NCBI RefSeq assembly: GCF_003590875.1
Contig: NZ_QYUN01000002.1
Span: 3,534,001 to 3,598,000 of the forward strand
Reading direction: 5' to 3'
Length of the DNA: 64,000 bases
From: Noviherbaspirillum cavernae
GTDB taxonomy: Bacteria; Pseudomonadota; Gammaproteobacteria; Burkholderiales; Burkholderiaceae_D
The translations under genes were made by a program, and so were the position numbers. The notes below the pieces were generated by a model. The model searched no databases and was not told the origin of the DNA. It saw nothing but the letters and a program-made list of their open reading frames with translations. This document shows, piece after piece, positions 50,896 through 61,360 of the stretch (positions within the stretch are counted from its first letter, which is position 1; each line of letters begins with the position of its first letter).

Positions 50896-51582
50896 TCAGT
50901 TCTGGAATTGGCGCAAGCCTTCCAGATTCAGCACCGTGATGCCGCCGTATTCCGCCTGCACCAGTCCCGCCTTCTCCAGCACCTGCAAGGCGCGGTTCAC
51001 GCGCTGGCGCGAGGCATTGCACAGATAGCCGATCTCTTCCTGCGAGATCCTCAGCTTCCAGTCGATGCCGGGATTGAGGTGCGGATTGAACAGCGCAGCG
51101 AGGCAGCGCGCCAGCCGCGCATCGGTATCGAGCATGCGATCGTACTCGACCAGCGAGATGAACATGCCGAGCCGCTCGTTCATCAGCGACAGCACGAAGC
51201 GGTTGAAGTGGATGCTGTTGTCCAGCAACTCATGAAAAGTCGCGCGCGGCATGAAGGCCAGCCGCGTGTCGCGCAAGGCGATCACATCGTACTGGCGCGC
51301 ACTGGTCTTGAGCAGCGAACCTTCGCCGAACCAGCCGCCGCCGAGCACACCGGTGAAAGTGATGGTCTTGCCTTGCGAGGACACGCAGCTCATCTTCACC
51401 AGGCCATCGAGCAGGCCGATCCAGTGCTCGACCGGCTCGCCCTTGCGGCAAACATAGCCGCCGGCAGGCACGAAGCGTTCGATGACGTCGGCTTCGACAC
51501 GCGCCATTTGTTCCGCAGTAAGCGGCCCGGCCCAAACGGTCTGGCGCAATACGTCGATCAAGGGAATGGATTCAGCGCTCAT
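50896..51582 (-). CDS. Crp/Fnr-family transcriptional regulator
   Basis: A 228-aa regulator with an N-terminal cyclic-nucleotide-binding-like domain (about 20-140) and a C-terminal winged helix (ISQEEIGYLCNASRQRVNRALQVLEKAGLV). It lacks the four-cysteine iron-sulfur pattern of FNR, so it is not an oxygen sensor of that kind. The start at 51582 (MSAESIPL) fits the family; a longer frame to 51786 is unsupported. It lies 36 bp upstream of the Sel1 gene on the same strand. Confidence 0.9.
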   Translation of the reverse strand: MSAESIPLIDVLRQTVWAGPLTAEQMARVEADVIERFVPAGGYVCRKGEPVEHWIGLLDGLVKMSCVSSQGKTITFTGVLGGGWFGEGSLLKTSARQYDVIALRDTRLAFMPRATFHELLDNSIHFNRFVLSLMNERLGMFISLVEYDRMLDTDARLARCLAALFNPHLNPGIDWKLRISQEEIGYLCNASRQRVNRALQVLEKAGLVQAEYGGITVLNLEGLRQFQN

Positions 51583-51830
51583 GTGTGCAATCGGTGTGGA
51601 TGACAACTGGCCTCGGCGTGCGGGACGATCATATACGCTGCATTGCACGAAGCCAAGAAAATTGATTGTTATGCAAAACGCGCTTTCCTTGCCGCATGGT
51701 CCGGCGGAAACGCACGCGCGGGATTGCTGGGATAATGTGCGCTTGCTGCAGGCGTTTAGTTTCAGGCTGCACGGCGCAGTGTGCATCCACCGGGATGCAC
51801 TCGCCCCCCTTCACAATCAATCGTCCCATC

Positions 51831-52709
51831 ATGCATATTGGAATGCTCTACGCCGCCGCCGCTTACGCGATGTGGGGCGTGTTCCCGCTGTACTTCAAAT
51901 CGCTGCAGGACATTCCGCCCGAGCAGATCCTGATGCACCGCATGGTGTGGTCGCTGGTGTTCGTGGTGATCGTGCTGGCGTGGCGGCGGCAATGGGCATG
52001 GCTGCGCGACGTGCTGCGCCGGCCGAAGGTGCTGGCCGGATTCGCCGCCAGTGCGGTGCTGCTGTCGTCCAACTGGTTCATCTACATCTGGGCGGTCAAC
52101 TCCGGCAATGTGGTGGAAGCCAGTCTCGGCTATTTCATCAATCCGCTGTTCAATGTGCTGCTCGGCTTCGTGGTGCTGGGCGAACGCCTGCGCCGGGTCC
52201 AGTGGATCGCGGTGGCGCTGGCCGCCTGCGGCGTCGCCTGGCTCACCTGGCATGGCGGCACGCTGCCGTGGATTGCGCTGCTGCTGGCGCTGACCTTCGG
52301 CCTGTACGGGCTGCTGCGCAAGACCGCGGCCCTCGGCGCGCTGGAAGGATTGGCGCTGGAAACGCTGCTGCTGTTCCCGCTCGCGCTCGGCTACCTGATC
52401 GTGTTGAGCGTCCGGGGGACCAACGCCTTTGCGACCGCGTCCACCTCGACCCAGCTGCTGCTGGCGGCGGCGGGACCGATCACGGCGGTGCCCCTGCTGC
52501 TGTTTGCCGCCGGCGCGCGCCGCATTTCGCTGTCGGTGCTGGGCATCCTGCAATACATCGGCCCGACGCTGCAACTGCTGCTCGGCGTCTGGCTGTATCA
52601 CGAACCCTTCGGCGGCGTGCGGCTGGTCGGCTTCGCGCTGATCTGGAGCGCACTCGCGGTGTTCTCGCTGGAAGGCTTGTGGAGGACATGGACCAGCCGC
52701 CAGGCGTGA
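51831..52709 (+). CDS. rarD: RarD-type EamA transporter
   Basis: A 292-aa inner-membrane transporter with ten helices and the RarD signature (AMWGVFPLYFKSLQDIPPEQILMHRMVWSLVF; SSNWFIYIWAVNSGNVVEASLGYFINPL). Substrate unknown; named after chloramphenicol-related permeases. Translation starts at the ATG at 51831 (MHIGMLYAA). Confidence 0.92.
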   Translation: MHIGMLYAAAAYAMWGVFPLYFKSLQDIPPEQILMHRMVWSLVFVVIVLAWRRQWAWLRDVLRRPKVLAGFAASAVLLSSNWFIYIWAVNSGNVVEASLGYFINPLFNVLLGFVVLGERLRRVQWIAVALAACGVAWLTWHGGTLPWIALLLALTFGLYGLLRKTAALGALEGLALETLLLFPLALGYLIVLSVRGTNAFATASTSTQLLLAAAGPITAVPLLLFAAGARRISLSVLGILQYIGPTLQLLLGVWLYHEPFGGVRLVGFALIWSALAVFSLEGLWRTWTSRQA

Positions 52710-52866
52710 CGCCGAGCGGAGTGCCTGCAAGTCATTTTCACTGTCATTCCTCGCCATGCTCGGAATGACAACACATTGCAACAAGCGCGCATGACGACCC
52801 GGAGCCCGCGCGGCTCCCAACTGTCGTATCCTATCCGTTTTCCCTTTTTACACTCGCAGAAAAGAC

Positions 52867-54534
<1,668 letters not shown>

Positions 54535-54570
54535 TTGCGCATTGCGCCGACCGGGTGGACGCGCATGCTT

Positions 54571-55767
54571 TCACCCGGCTTTCACGTGGATCTGTTCGAT
54601 TGCCTCCTGCAGCCGGGCAGACGACTCGAGATTCGCCAGATGCGCCTTCGCATCTTCAAACAGCTTGATGCGCTCGACCTCGATTGCAGCACTGTATTGC
54701 CTGTCGCCCCTTCGCACCTGATGCGCAGCATGGTTGGCAAGCAGCGCCTTGGTGTCTTCCGATTGAGGCATCCCCTTCAAGGCGCGCGCTGAATGTGCGT
54801 GTCGGTACATTTCGGGCGGCAAGATCGACTCGCCATCGGCAATCAGGCGGCCGATATTCGGATAGTCGGGATTTGCCGCACCCGGCATTTCGCCGTCATC
54901 CTGCCGCTCCCGAATCCGGTTGGCGAAATCGTTCCGGTGCATGTCGATCGCCTGACACAAACTGAAGATCACGCAATCCGCTATCGAGTCTTGCGCGCCA
55001 CTCGTGATATACGTGCACCTTGCGTCCGGGATTGCTTCCAGCTGCTCATTCAGTGCCTTCAGACCATCCTTGACGCCATCGTACCGGGCATGACCGGCAT
55101 CGACGAATGTCAAATTCACACTTCCATCGCGCTCGAACCGAACGTCGGCGATGGCGTGATGAAGCGTCCCCATGCGCACAATCGCACGCTCATCGAACGG
55201 AAACAGAAAATCGCAGTCCGCGAATTCCAGCACTGCTTTTTTCAATTGAAGATGCTGCACAAGCTCCCGAGGCGAGTTGGCGCGCACCAGATTCAGCCCG
55301 GGATGCTTGGCGTTCAGTGCGAGGATAATCGCGCTCATTGCCGCGATGTCCTTGTGCGTGCTGAAGGTCGCCGGCTGAAAATTGTCTCGGAGCTTACGCA
55401 CGGAATAGGTGATGTACGCACCAATCTCGTTCATCCAATCGCCATGGTCCGCCGTGTTCTTGAACAATGCCGTATTTTCTGCGCGAATGGCGTTTGCCAG
55501 CATGGCAAGATCTCTTCCGTGATCCGCATACCGGCCCAGGAAAGCGCCAATGGCTACGCCCATGTCGGGTTCTTGTGAATCCGAACGCGCCGTAAACATC
55601 CCCAGCTGCACCCTCAACCACGCCGGCGGCCGTGGCACATTAGAGCGACTGCCCGGATTGCCTGGTCGACGGTCGTGCGTCACTGCGGCAGCAGGATCGA
55701 CCGCTTCCCGATCCGCGTTCACGCTCGGCAAGGTGCCTCGCAGCACCGATGTGATTGCCTTGAACAT
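54571..55767 (-). CDS. YopJ-like (C55-type) putative acetyltransferase effector
   Basis: A 398-aa protein with a disordered N-terminal 60 residues and a YopJ-like catalytic core. The candidate triad is His204 in LHHAIADVR, Asp223 in LTFVDAGH, and Cys265 in QDSIADCVIFSLCQA. Spacing (19 and 42 residues) is close to YopJ His109, Glu128 and Cys172; Asp in place of Glu is seen in some family members. YopJ proteins are type III effectors that acetylate host kinases. The start at 55767 has GGAG nine bases upstream. It begins five bases after the lipase-like gene stop, so the two form an operon. Family membership rests on motifs, not a search. Confidence 0.62.
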   Translation of the reverse strand: MFKAITSVLRGTLPSVNADREAVDPAAAVTHDRRPGNPGSRSNVPRPPAWLRVQLGMFTARSDSQEPDMGVAIGAFLGRYADHGRDLAMLANAIRAENTALFKNTADHGDWMNEIGAYITYSVRKLRDNFQPATFSTHKDIAAMSAIILALNAKHPGLNLVRANSPRELVQHLQLKKAVLEFADCDFLFPFDERAIVRMGTLHHAIADVRFERDGSVNLTFVDAGHARYDGVKDGLKALNEQLEAIPDARCTYITSGAQDSIADCVIFSLCQAIDMHRNDFANRIRERQDDGEMPGAANPDYPNIGRLIADGESILPPEMYRHAHSARALKGMPQSEDTKALLANHAAHQVRRGDRQYSAAIEVERIKLFEDAKAHLANLESSARLQEAIEQIHVKAG

Positions 55768-55772
55768 GGGGG

Positions 55773-57398
55773 TCACTCCACGCAAAAAACTTCTGCCTTC
55801 CCCGCCTCATGCAGTACCGAGTCGAAGAACAGCACATGGCTCCAGAGCGCGTCGGGGCCTGCATTCGCACCTTGCGCGAGATCGAGCCCAAGGACGTTCC
55901 GGGGCTCGCGGCCGACTATGCGACTGGTCAGCGTATTGCTCACCTCGGGCGCAGCCTTCATCCAGTAGCTGCTGCCGACATGCGATGAGTCTTGACGCAG
56001 CGGGGGCGAGACGTAGCTGCCGACCAAACCGGGTATCAGATCGCCTTCGACGGCATAGTGCCGAATGTGATGCTTTCCGAACGCGCGCCCCTGCTCGCCG
56101 AGCTCTTCGAGAATCCCCTGTCCCAGCTGCGGCGCGCTGAAACAGATCGCGCGCAGTCGACTTTTCAGCGCAGCATATGCCGCCTCGGCGCCGCCTTTGG
56201 AATGGCCGGTCAGGGAAATCTTCCAGCCGGTTCGCTCTGTGCTTGCGTGCTGCTTGACGAGTTCGGCCAGCATCGCGGCCTGGCGGTAACTATCGGGCGC
56301 CGTCATTCCTTCATTCAATAACTTTCCGGTCGCACTCGAAATATTGGCGAGCCATTGATGATGCGACAGTGGCAGATTCAATACCGAGCGGCTGATCGGA
56401 CCCGTTTTGTGATATCCCGAGAAGGTGCCTCCAAACGCGATCGTGACCTCTTTCGTCTTCTCGTTGTTGAAGACTTGCGCAACGAAGCCTGTCTTGCCAT
56501 CAAGCAACCGGCCATCCTCCAGTCGCTTCAGATTAGGAAAAGCAGCTTGCAGTCGGCCCATCACCGCATCCGGCAAGTCCATCGACTTCCAGGATTCGGG
56601 CGCGGTCCGTAACAAGTGCGGGCCGACCTTTTGGAGATTTTCCTCGGGCGCATCCTGATAGACCGTTTGCGCGAACGAAGCGTGAAGCACCATGTCATCA
56701 ATCTCGTCGCGACCAAGCGTGGGGACGAAGTTTTCCGTGTGGTCGACGTGACATGCCGACGCCGCAGTCGCTTCCGGCTCCGGCTTGCGCGCCCATGCAG
56801 TTGCATTACGAAGCACGAACAGTGCGCCCGCCACGTCCGCACTCTGCCCGCCGAGCGTGTTGACAGGCTCCAGCACATTCCGCTGCGTTCGCATCGATGC
56901 ATCGATTTCCACGCCGAAGGTGCGGCTCAACTCATCAACCTTCTGCAAACTCGCGGCCAGCCGGTCCGCCAGTTCGGTGGCCAGTTCGGGCATCATCTCT
57001 TTCAGGATCTCCGGCTCATGGCAAAACAAATCGTCCGGACCCGGATCTTCGCCGAACAGAAAATTTCTCACCACCGAAAGCTGGTCGACGCAGTCATCTG
57101 CCAAGGCATCCGCGTTCTTGACGCGTTCCGCGAGCGGCGGCGTCGACAGTTCCCGGGACAAGCTCGTGGAGGCGGGGCGTGACAATTCCGCATCGGAGCA
57201 TGTCTGTGATGCGCCCCCGCCCCGCCACTTCAGCAACTCTGCCGTGCCAGCCGAATTCTTGCGAGAAGGAGGGGCGGCAGGATTCTCATCGGCACCAGGT
57301 TCAGTTCGCTTGTCGACGGAGGCCGTGACCGTGGACGCGGGGGCCGTTGGCGGCACATCAGCAACTCTTCTGAAATAGGTGCTCAGTGATGAAAGCAT
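55773..57398 (-). CDS. Lipase-like alpha/beta hydrolase, candidate effector
   Basis: A 541-aa protein. Residues 1-90 are Pro/Ser/Thr-rich and probably disordered. A central helical region (about 95-200) leads into a class-3-lipase-like alpha/beta hydrolase (about 300-541) with nucleophile Ser400 in SLTGHSKGGAEAAYAAL. A candidate acid, Asp453, is in VEGDLIPGL and a C-terminal His lies in LWSHVLFF. There is no signal peptide. The layout resembles phospholipase effectors delivered by specialised secretion. The start at 57398 (MLSSLSTYFRR) has AAAGGA. It is the first gene of a two-gene operon with the YopJ-like gene. Confidence 0.68.
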   Translation of the reverse strand: MLSSLSTYFRRVADVPPTAPASTVTASVDKRTEPGADENPAAPPSRKNSAGTAELLKWRGGGASQTCSDAELSRPASTSLSRELSTPPLAERVKNADALADDCVDQLSVVRNFLFGEDPGPDDLFCHEPEILKEMMPELATELADRLAASLQKVDELSRTFGVEIDASMRTQRNVLEPVNTLGGQSADVAGALFVLRNATAWARKPEPEATAASACHVDHTENFVPTLGRDEIDDMVLHASFAQTVYQDAPEENLQKVGPHLLRTAPESWKSMDLPDAVMGRLQAAFPNLKRLEDGRLLDGKTGFVAQVFNNEKTKEVTIAFGGTFSGYHKTGPISRSVLNLPLSHHQWLANISSATGKLLNEGMTAPDSYRQAAMLAELVKQHASTERTGWKISLTGHSKGGAEAAYAALKSRLRAICFSAPQLGQGILEELGEQGRAFGKHHIRHYAVEGDLIPGLVGSYVSPPLRQDSSHVGSSYWMKAAPEVSNTLTSRIVGREPRNVLGLDLAQGANAGPDALWSHVLFFDSVLHEAGKAEVFCVE

Positions 57399-57449
57399 GG
57401 TGTCCTTTCGATTCCGGTCGAAGACCACTTCAAGACCGCAGTTGCACCA

Positions 57450-57478
57450 TGAGTACCGCCAGCACCCCGCGCGGTTCC
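57450..57478 (-). promoter_or_regulatory. Weak hrp-box-like sequence before the effector operon
   Basis: On the minus strand: GGAACC-N16-GTACTCA, 52 bases upstream of the lipase-like start. The first half matches the HrpL consensus exactly and the spacing is right; the second half matches CCACNNA at 3 of 5 fixed positions. The region also holds an inverted repeat (GGTTCCA...TGGAACC). Confidence 0.3.
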
Positions 57479-57565
57479 ACCGCCGCTCGCGGATGGAACC
57501 GCCGAGCTTGTGCCGACATTCATCGAGACCGCAAATCCTTGCCATCCTCCACTTCGGGATCCGTC

Positions 57566-58573
57566 ATGTTCAAATCTGCAATCAACCCCATCATCACCGC
57601 GTCAAACCGTTTGACGTCATCGAATGCGCTTGCGCGCCGTTGGACTCCGGCACAGATACAAGCGAAACGCTCGAACATCTCCACCATCGTGACGCATGGC
57701 ACGGCAGGGATGCTGAAGAAGCTTGCGGCAGGCGGCGGGCACCGGACGGTGGTGACGGCCTCGACGCATGAGAAGCTCAAGCACATCGTGCCGGACAAGA
57801 CCGCTCTGACAAGTGTCGCACCGTATCAGCGCCCCGATCTTTGCCATTTTCAGGCCGAGGACGTCGTCGGCGAGTGGCGGCAGAAGGCGGGTATCACGTC
57901 GCCCGCGACGAAGGTGAAACCGGCGCCCGAACCCGGCGCGCCGCGGTCATTGCGCGGCATGTGGGAGGCCTTCACGGCAAAGCTGGCTGCAATGACCGAG
58001 ACAAGCATGGGATCGCGCACATTGAAAAGTGCCGAGGACCATCTCGCAACCTACGAGAAGCACGGCCCTTATGTATTCATTGCGGATGGACTGGGGGAGG
58101 CGTATGCCCACCATGCCATTGCCGTGTTTGCGGTAGTGAAGGCGGAAACCCCGCAAGGCACCCGGATCGTTGCCGGCACAGTGGATTGCAACGATCTGGC
58201 TTCCGACCCGCATACCGCCGCATCAAGGAAGAAGGCCAGGGAAACCGGCAAAGCGCATGTCAGCGAGCTCAGCATCGAGGAGGCAAACGAGAACGGCGCC
58301 CATCTCGCCCGCATTCGCCTGCTGGACGTCGAGTCCATGGCGATCCACACCATGGAACGGTACAAACTGCTTGCGCAACACGACACCGATTTTCTTTCCG
58401 GTTTGCCTGCGCATGTGCCTGAAGCCCGCTTTTACAAGGAAGGCATCGATCGACTCGCCCCCGGGACATTGCAGGAGTTGTCCGCACTCTTTGCGGAGCT
58501 TTACGACACCGACGAAGTGGAGAAATTCGGGGCCGCGGCCATCCGGACGGACCGCGGGGCCGGCCGCGCATAG
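57566..58573 (+). CDS. Unknown protein, effector-like
   Basis: A 335-aa protein that I do not recognise. The N-terminus (MFKSAINPIITASNRLTSSN) is short, polar and Ser/Thr/Asn-rich, and resembles the N-terminus of the YopJ-like protein (MFKAITSVLRGTLPS). A globular region at about 130-330 (YVFIADGLGEAYAHHAIAVFAVVKAETPQG ... GTVDCNDLASDP) has a mixed alpha/beta look, with His and Cys/Asp residues but no known motif. There are no membrane segments or signal peptide. It is divergent from the lipase-like/YopJ-like operon and may belong to the same island. The start at 57566 is chosen for GGGAT upstream and the N-terminal similarity; the frame is open from 57386. Confidence 0.55.
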   Translation: MFKSAINPIITASNRLTSSNALARRWTPAQIQAKRSNISTIVTHGTAGMLKKLAAGGGHRTVVTASTHEKLKHIVPDKTALTSVAPYQRPDLCHFQAEDVVGEWRQKAGITSPATKVKPAPEPGAPRSLRGMWEAFTAKLAAMTETSMGSRTLKSAEDHLATYEKHGPYVFIADGLGEAYAHHAIAVFAVVKAETPQGTRIVAGTVDCNDLASDPHTAASRKKARETGKAHVSELSIEEANENGAHLARIRLLDVESMAIHTMERYKLLAQHDTDFLSGLPAHVPEARFYKEGIDRLAPGTLQELSALFAELYDTDEVEKFGAAAIRTDRGAGRA

Positions 58574-59165
58574 CGATGCGTCGTGCATGGCGCCATCCGG
58601 CAGTGGCAATCTGCCGATGTTCAGGTGCGATGCGGTTCTCGCCACGGTCCGGTGCCGCGTCGATGGAGCCTCTCATGATCTGCATGAACATGCTCATGCT
58701 GAAGCTCCCCTCACCGAGCATGAGGATTGGCAATTTTTCAAGGCGGTTCTGGATGGGCAAGGATTTGCCGATCAGGACCACGCAGTAAGGCTTTCTGATC
58801 TGACAAGACGAATGCGACGGCGAAACGATAAGGGAATGACAGGCGTCAATCCTGAATCCGTCATGGATCTGAGCGCATTGCGGTAACGGTGCGGGTCGTG
58901 GTTCCGCATTTCCGCACTTGCATCGAGAACAACATGAGCTGCAATTGATGGCAAATTCACACCACGCCGGAGTGCGCGTTCGACACGCAAGGTGATTTCT
59001 CTTGTCAAAACAAAGGGATGTCGCTTCCCGCACTTGTACCTACAATGCCGGAAGAAGGCACAATGTCGGGCTAGCTGGTGCATATGCCCGCGCTTGCAGC
59101 ACCTGCCGGTGCAGCAATGGCAACATGCTCTTATCCATCACTGAACGTTTTTTAGCGAACTCCCT
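58574..59165. other. Gap with no supported gene
   Basis: About 590 bp of lower-GC sequence at the edge of the effector island. Short reading frames (for example 58576-58788 on the plus strand) have no recognisable sequence or ribosome binding site. It could be decayed island DNA; no repeats or insertion-sequence ends were seen. Confidence 0.5.
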
Positions 59166-60065
59166 ATGAAATGGTTTGTCGTCGGCATTTATGCCCTTTC
59201 CATCTTCCACATCCATTTTCGCGGCAAGGTGCGCCTGCCCTTCTTCCGGCAGATCTTCGATCACTCCTCCTTCGTCGCGCCGGTCAACACCTTCATGCAC
59301 ATGTTCTCCAGCGTGCCGTCCACGCCCTATCTGTCGGCGAAGGAATTTTCCGGCCTCGATCTGCTGGACAAGAACTGGGAGATGATCCGCGACGAGGCCG
59401 TGAATCTGCGCGAGATGCATCGCATCAAGGCCGCGGAAAAGAATGACGACGCCGGCTTCAATTCCTTCTTCAAGAATGGCTGGAAGCGTTTCTACCTGAA
59501 GTGGTACGGCGCCAGCCATCCTTCGGCCGAACGCTTCTGCCCGAAGACGGTGGCGCTGTTGCGCGACATCCCGTGCGTGAAGGCGGCGATGTTTGCGGAA
59601 TTGCCGCCGGGCGGCAAGCTGAACATGCACCGCGATCCGTTCGCCGGTTCGCTGCGCTATCACCTCGGCCTGCTGACGCCGAACGACGACCGCTGCTTCA
59701 TCGAAGTCGATGGGCAGCGCTACAGCTGGCGCGACGGCAAGAGCGTGGTGTTCGACGAAACCTACATCCACTGGGCGCTGAACGACAGCGACGGCGACCG
59801 CATCATCCTGTTCTGCGATATCGAGCGGCCGATGCGCTACCGCTGGGCGCAGGCGATCAACCGCTGGCTGGGCCGCACGATGATGACGGCGGCCAGTTCG
59901 CCCAACGACACCGGCGACCAGACCGGCGGCATCAACAAGCTGTTCCGCTTCGTCTGGGCGGCGGGCCAGTATCGCCGCCGTTTCAAGGCATGGAACAAGA
60001 CCGTGTATCGCCTCACCAAGTTCGCGCTGATCATCGGCGCGGCGGCCCTGATCATCTGGGCCTGA
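59166..60065 (+). CDS. lpxO: LpxO-type lipid A hydroxylase
   Basis: A 299-aa Fe(II)/2-oxoglutarate dioxygenase of the aspartyl/asparaginyl beta-hydroxylase family. LpxO hydroxylates the secondary acyl chain of lipid A at the inner membrane. The metal triad is visible as HxD...H: His155 and Asp157 in LNMHRDPFAGSLRYHLGL, and His202 in DETYIHWALN. A hydrophobic N-terminus (about 1-18) and a C-terminal helix (about 284-299) could anchor it in the membrane, as expected. Confidence 0.88.
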   Translation: MKWFVVGIYALSIFHIHFRGKVRLPFFRQIFDHSSFVAPVNTFMHMFSSVPSTPYLSAKEFSGLDLLDKNWEMIRDEAVNLREMHRIKAAEKNDDAGFNSFFKNGWKRFYLKWYGASHPSAERFCPKTVALLRDIPCVKAAMFAELPPGGKLNMHRDPFAGSLRYHLGLLTPNDDRCFIEVDGQRYSWRDGKSVVFDETYIHWALNDSDGDRIILFCDIERPMRYRWAQAINRWLGRTMMTAASSPNDTGDQTGGINKLFRFVWAAGQYRRRFKAWNKTVYRLTKFALIIGAAALIIWA

Positions 60066-60092
60066 CACCTGCAGACGCCTGCGGGCAAGCCG

Positions 60093-61157
60093 TCATTCCT
60101 CGACGCGGCTCGCCTTCACGTCCCCTGATCCGCTTGCGGACTCCCCTTTCCCGAACAGCAGGCGCGAGATCGTTTCGCGCGTTCCCGACGCCGCCGCATC
60201 GGACGGCAGTTCGCCGGTTTCGATCAGCCATTTGAAGCGCCGCAGGTCGTCGTCGATCTGCGCGGCCGGATCTGCGCCGAACACGCGCGCAATCCATGCG
60301 CCGGCCATGCCGCGCGGCGGACTGTATTGAAAGTCCACGCGCAGCATGGTGCCGCGTCCGTCCGGGGCCGGCTCGAAGCGGACGGTGCCGCCATGCTCCT
60401 CGCCGGAACCCTCGACTGTGCGCCATGCCAGCAATTCCCCGGGGCGGTCGGCGATGATTTCCGCGTCCCACTGCATGCTGGCGCCGATCGGTGAGCGCGA
60501 CTTCCAGCGCCAGCGGTTGCCGTCGATGGCCTGCACCGATTCGACATGTTTCATGAAGCGCGGGAAGTTCTGGAAATCACGCCAATAGCGATAGCACTGC
60601 TCGGGCGAATTGCTGACGCCGATCGCCTTCTCGATGCGCAGCGGCGCGTGGTTCCACTGGCTGCGCGGCAGGCTGCGCACGGCGCGCGCATGCTGCACGC
60701 TCGACAGCACGTCGAGCAGGGTGACGCCGGCCACGGCGGCCGTGGCGATGCCGACGCGGCTGCGCAGAACGCTGGTCGATCTTCCGGCGGCGACGCCCAG
60801 CAGCGTCAAATCCATCGCGTCGCCCGCCACCCGCGTCCAGAGCCACGGCGCGGCTTGTCGCTGGCTGAGGAGGCCGGCCCCGGCAGCGATGCCGCGCGCG
60901 CCGACGGCGCGCATCAAGAGCGGCCGGCCCGATACGCCGATGAGACGCGACATCGTGCGCGGCGCGAGCAGCTGCAATACGCCGAGGCCGATGCTGAACC
61001 AGCCGAGCGTCTTGATCAATTGCAGGTTGGGATCGGCCCCGTAGGTGCGGTAACGTTGCGGCGCGTGCGGATCGCGCTGTGAAAAGGGGAAATTGATTTG
61101 CGGCAAGCGATGCCGCGTGGTGGCGGTGCGAGTGGGTCCGGCGTGTCTGACGCGCAT
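60093..61157 (-). CDS. Membrane protein with SRPBCC (cyclase/dehydrase) domain
   Basis: A 354-aa protein. A membrane region of about four short helices lies at about 45-155 (KTLGWFSIGLGVLQLLAP; ATAAVAGVTLLDVLSS). A START/SRPBCC lipid-binding-like domain is at about 175-320 (IEKAIGVSNSPEQCYRYWRDFQNFPRFMKHVESVQAIDGNRWRWK). This combination occurs in uncharacterised proteobacterial proteins; function unknown. It is convergent with lpxO. Confidence 0.8.
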   Translation of the reverse strand: MRVRHAGPTRTATTRHRLPQINFPFSQRDPHAPQRYRTYGADPNLQLIKTLGWFSIGLGVLQLLAPRTMSRLIGVSGRPLLMRAVGARGIAAGAGLLSQRQAAPWLWTRVAGDAMDLTLLGVAAGRSTSVLRSRVGIATAAVAGVTLLDVLSSVQHARAVRSLPRSQWNHAPLRIEKAIGVSNSPEQCYRYWRDFQNFPRFMKHVESVQAIDGNRWRWKSRSPIGASMQWDAEIIADRPGELLAWRTVEGSGEEHGGTVRFEPAPDGRGTMLRVDFQYSPPRGMAGAWIARVFGADPAAQIDDDLRRFKWLIETGELPSDAAASGTRETISRLLFGKGESASGSGDVKASRVEE

Positions 61158-61360
61158 TGGTTTTCTCCGTTGCGCCGGCCACTGCGAGTGATCTTGCTGA
61201 TTCGACCCGGACCGGCGAATGAACGATGGCAGCCCGGCGCGGGTAACAGCCGCCGTCTGGGCGTCAGGTTAGTCCGGTTTTATGCGCAACTGGTTCCCGC
61301 CGGTCATGCCAGGCGCGATCGCGGCCCGGCACAGACTTGCGTTGAAGCATTGTCGGTCTG

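Noticed and set aside
50896..51582. The Crp/Fnr protein as the FNR that acts on the aer box
   Set aside because: It lacks the N-terminal cysteine cluster of oxygen-sensing FNR/Anr proteins.
57495..57523. Second GGAACC on the plus strand facing the unknown gene at 57566
   Set aside because: The sequence 16 bases downstream (CATTCAT) does not fit the second half of an hrp box.
58576..58788. Short plus-strand ORF in the gap after the unknown effector-like gene
   Set aside because: No recognisable sequence, no ribosome binding site, Met- and Arg-rich composition typical of chance frames.
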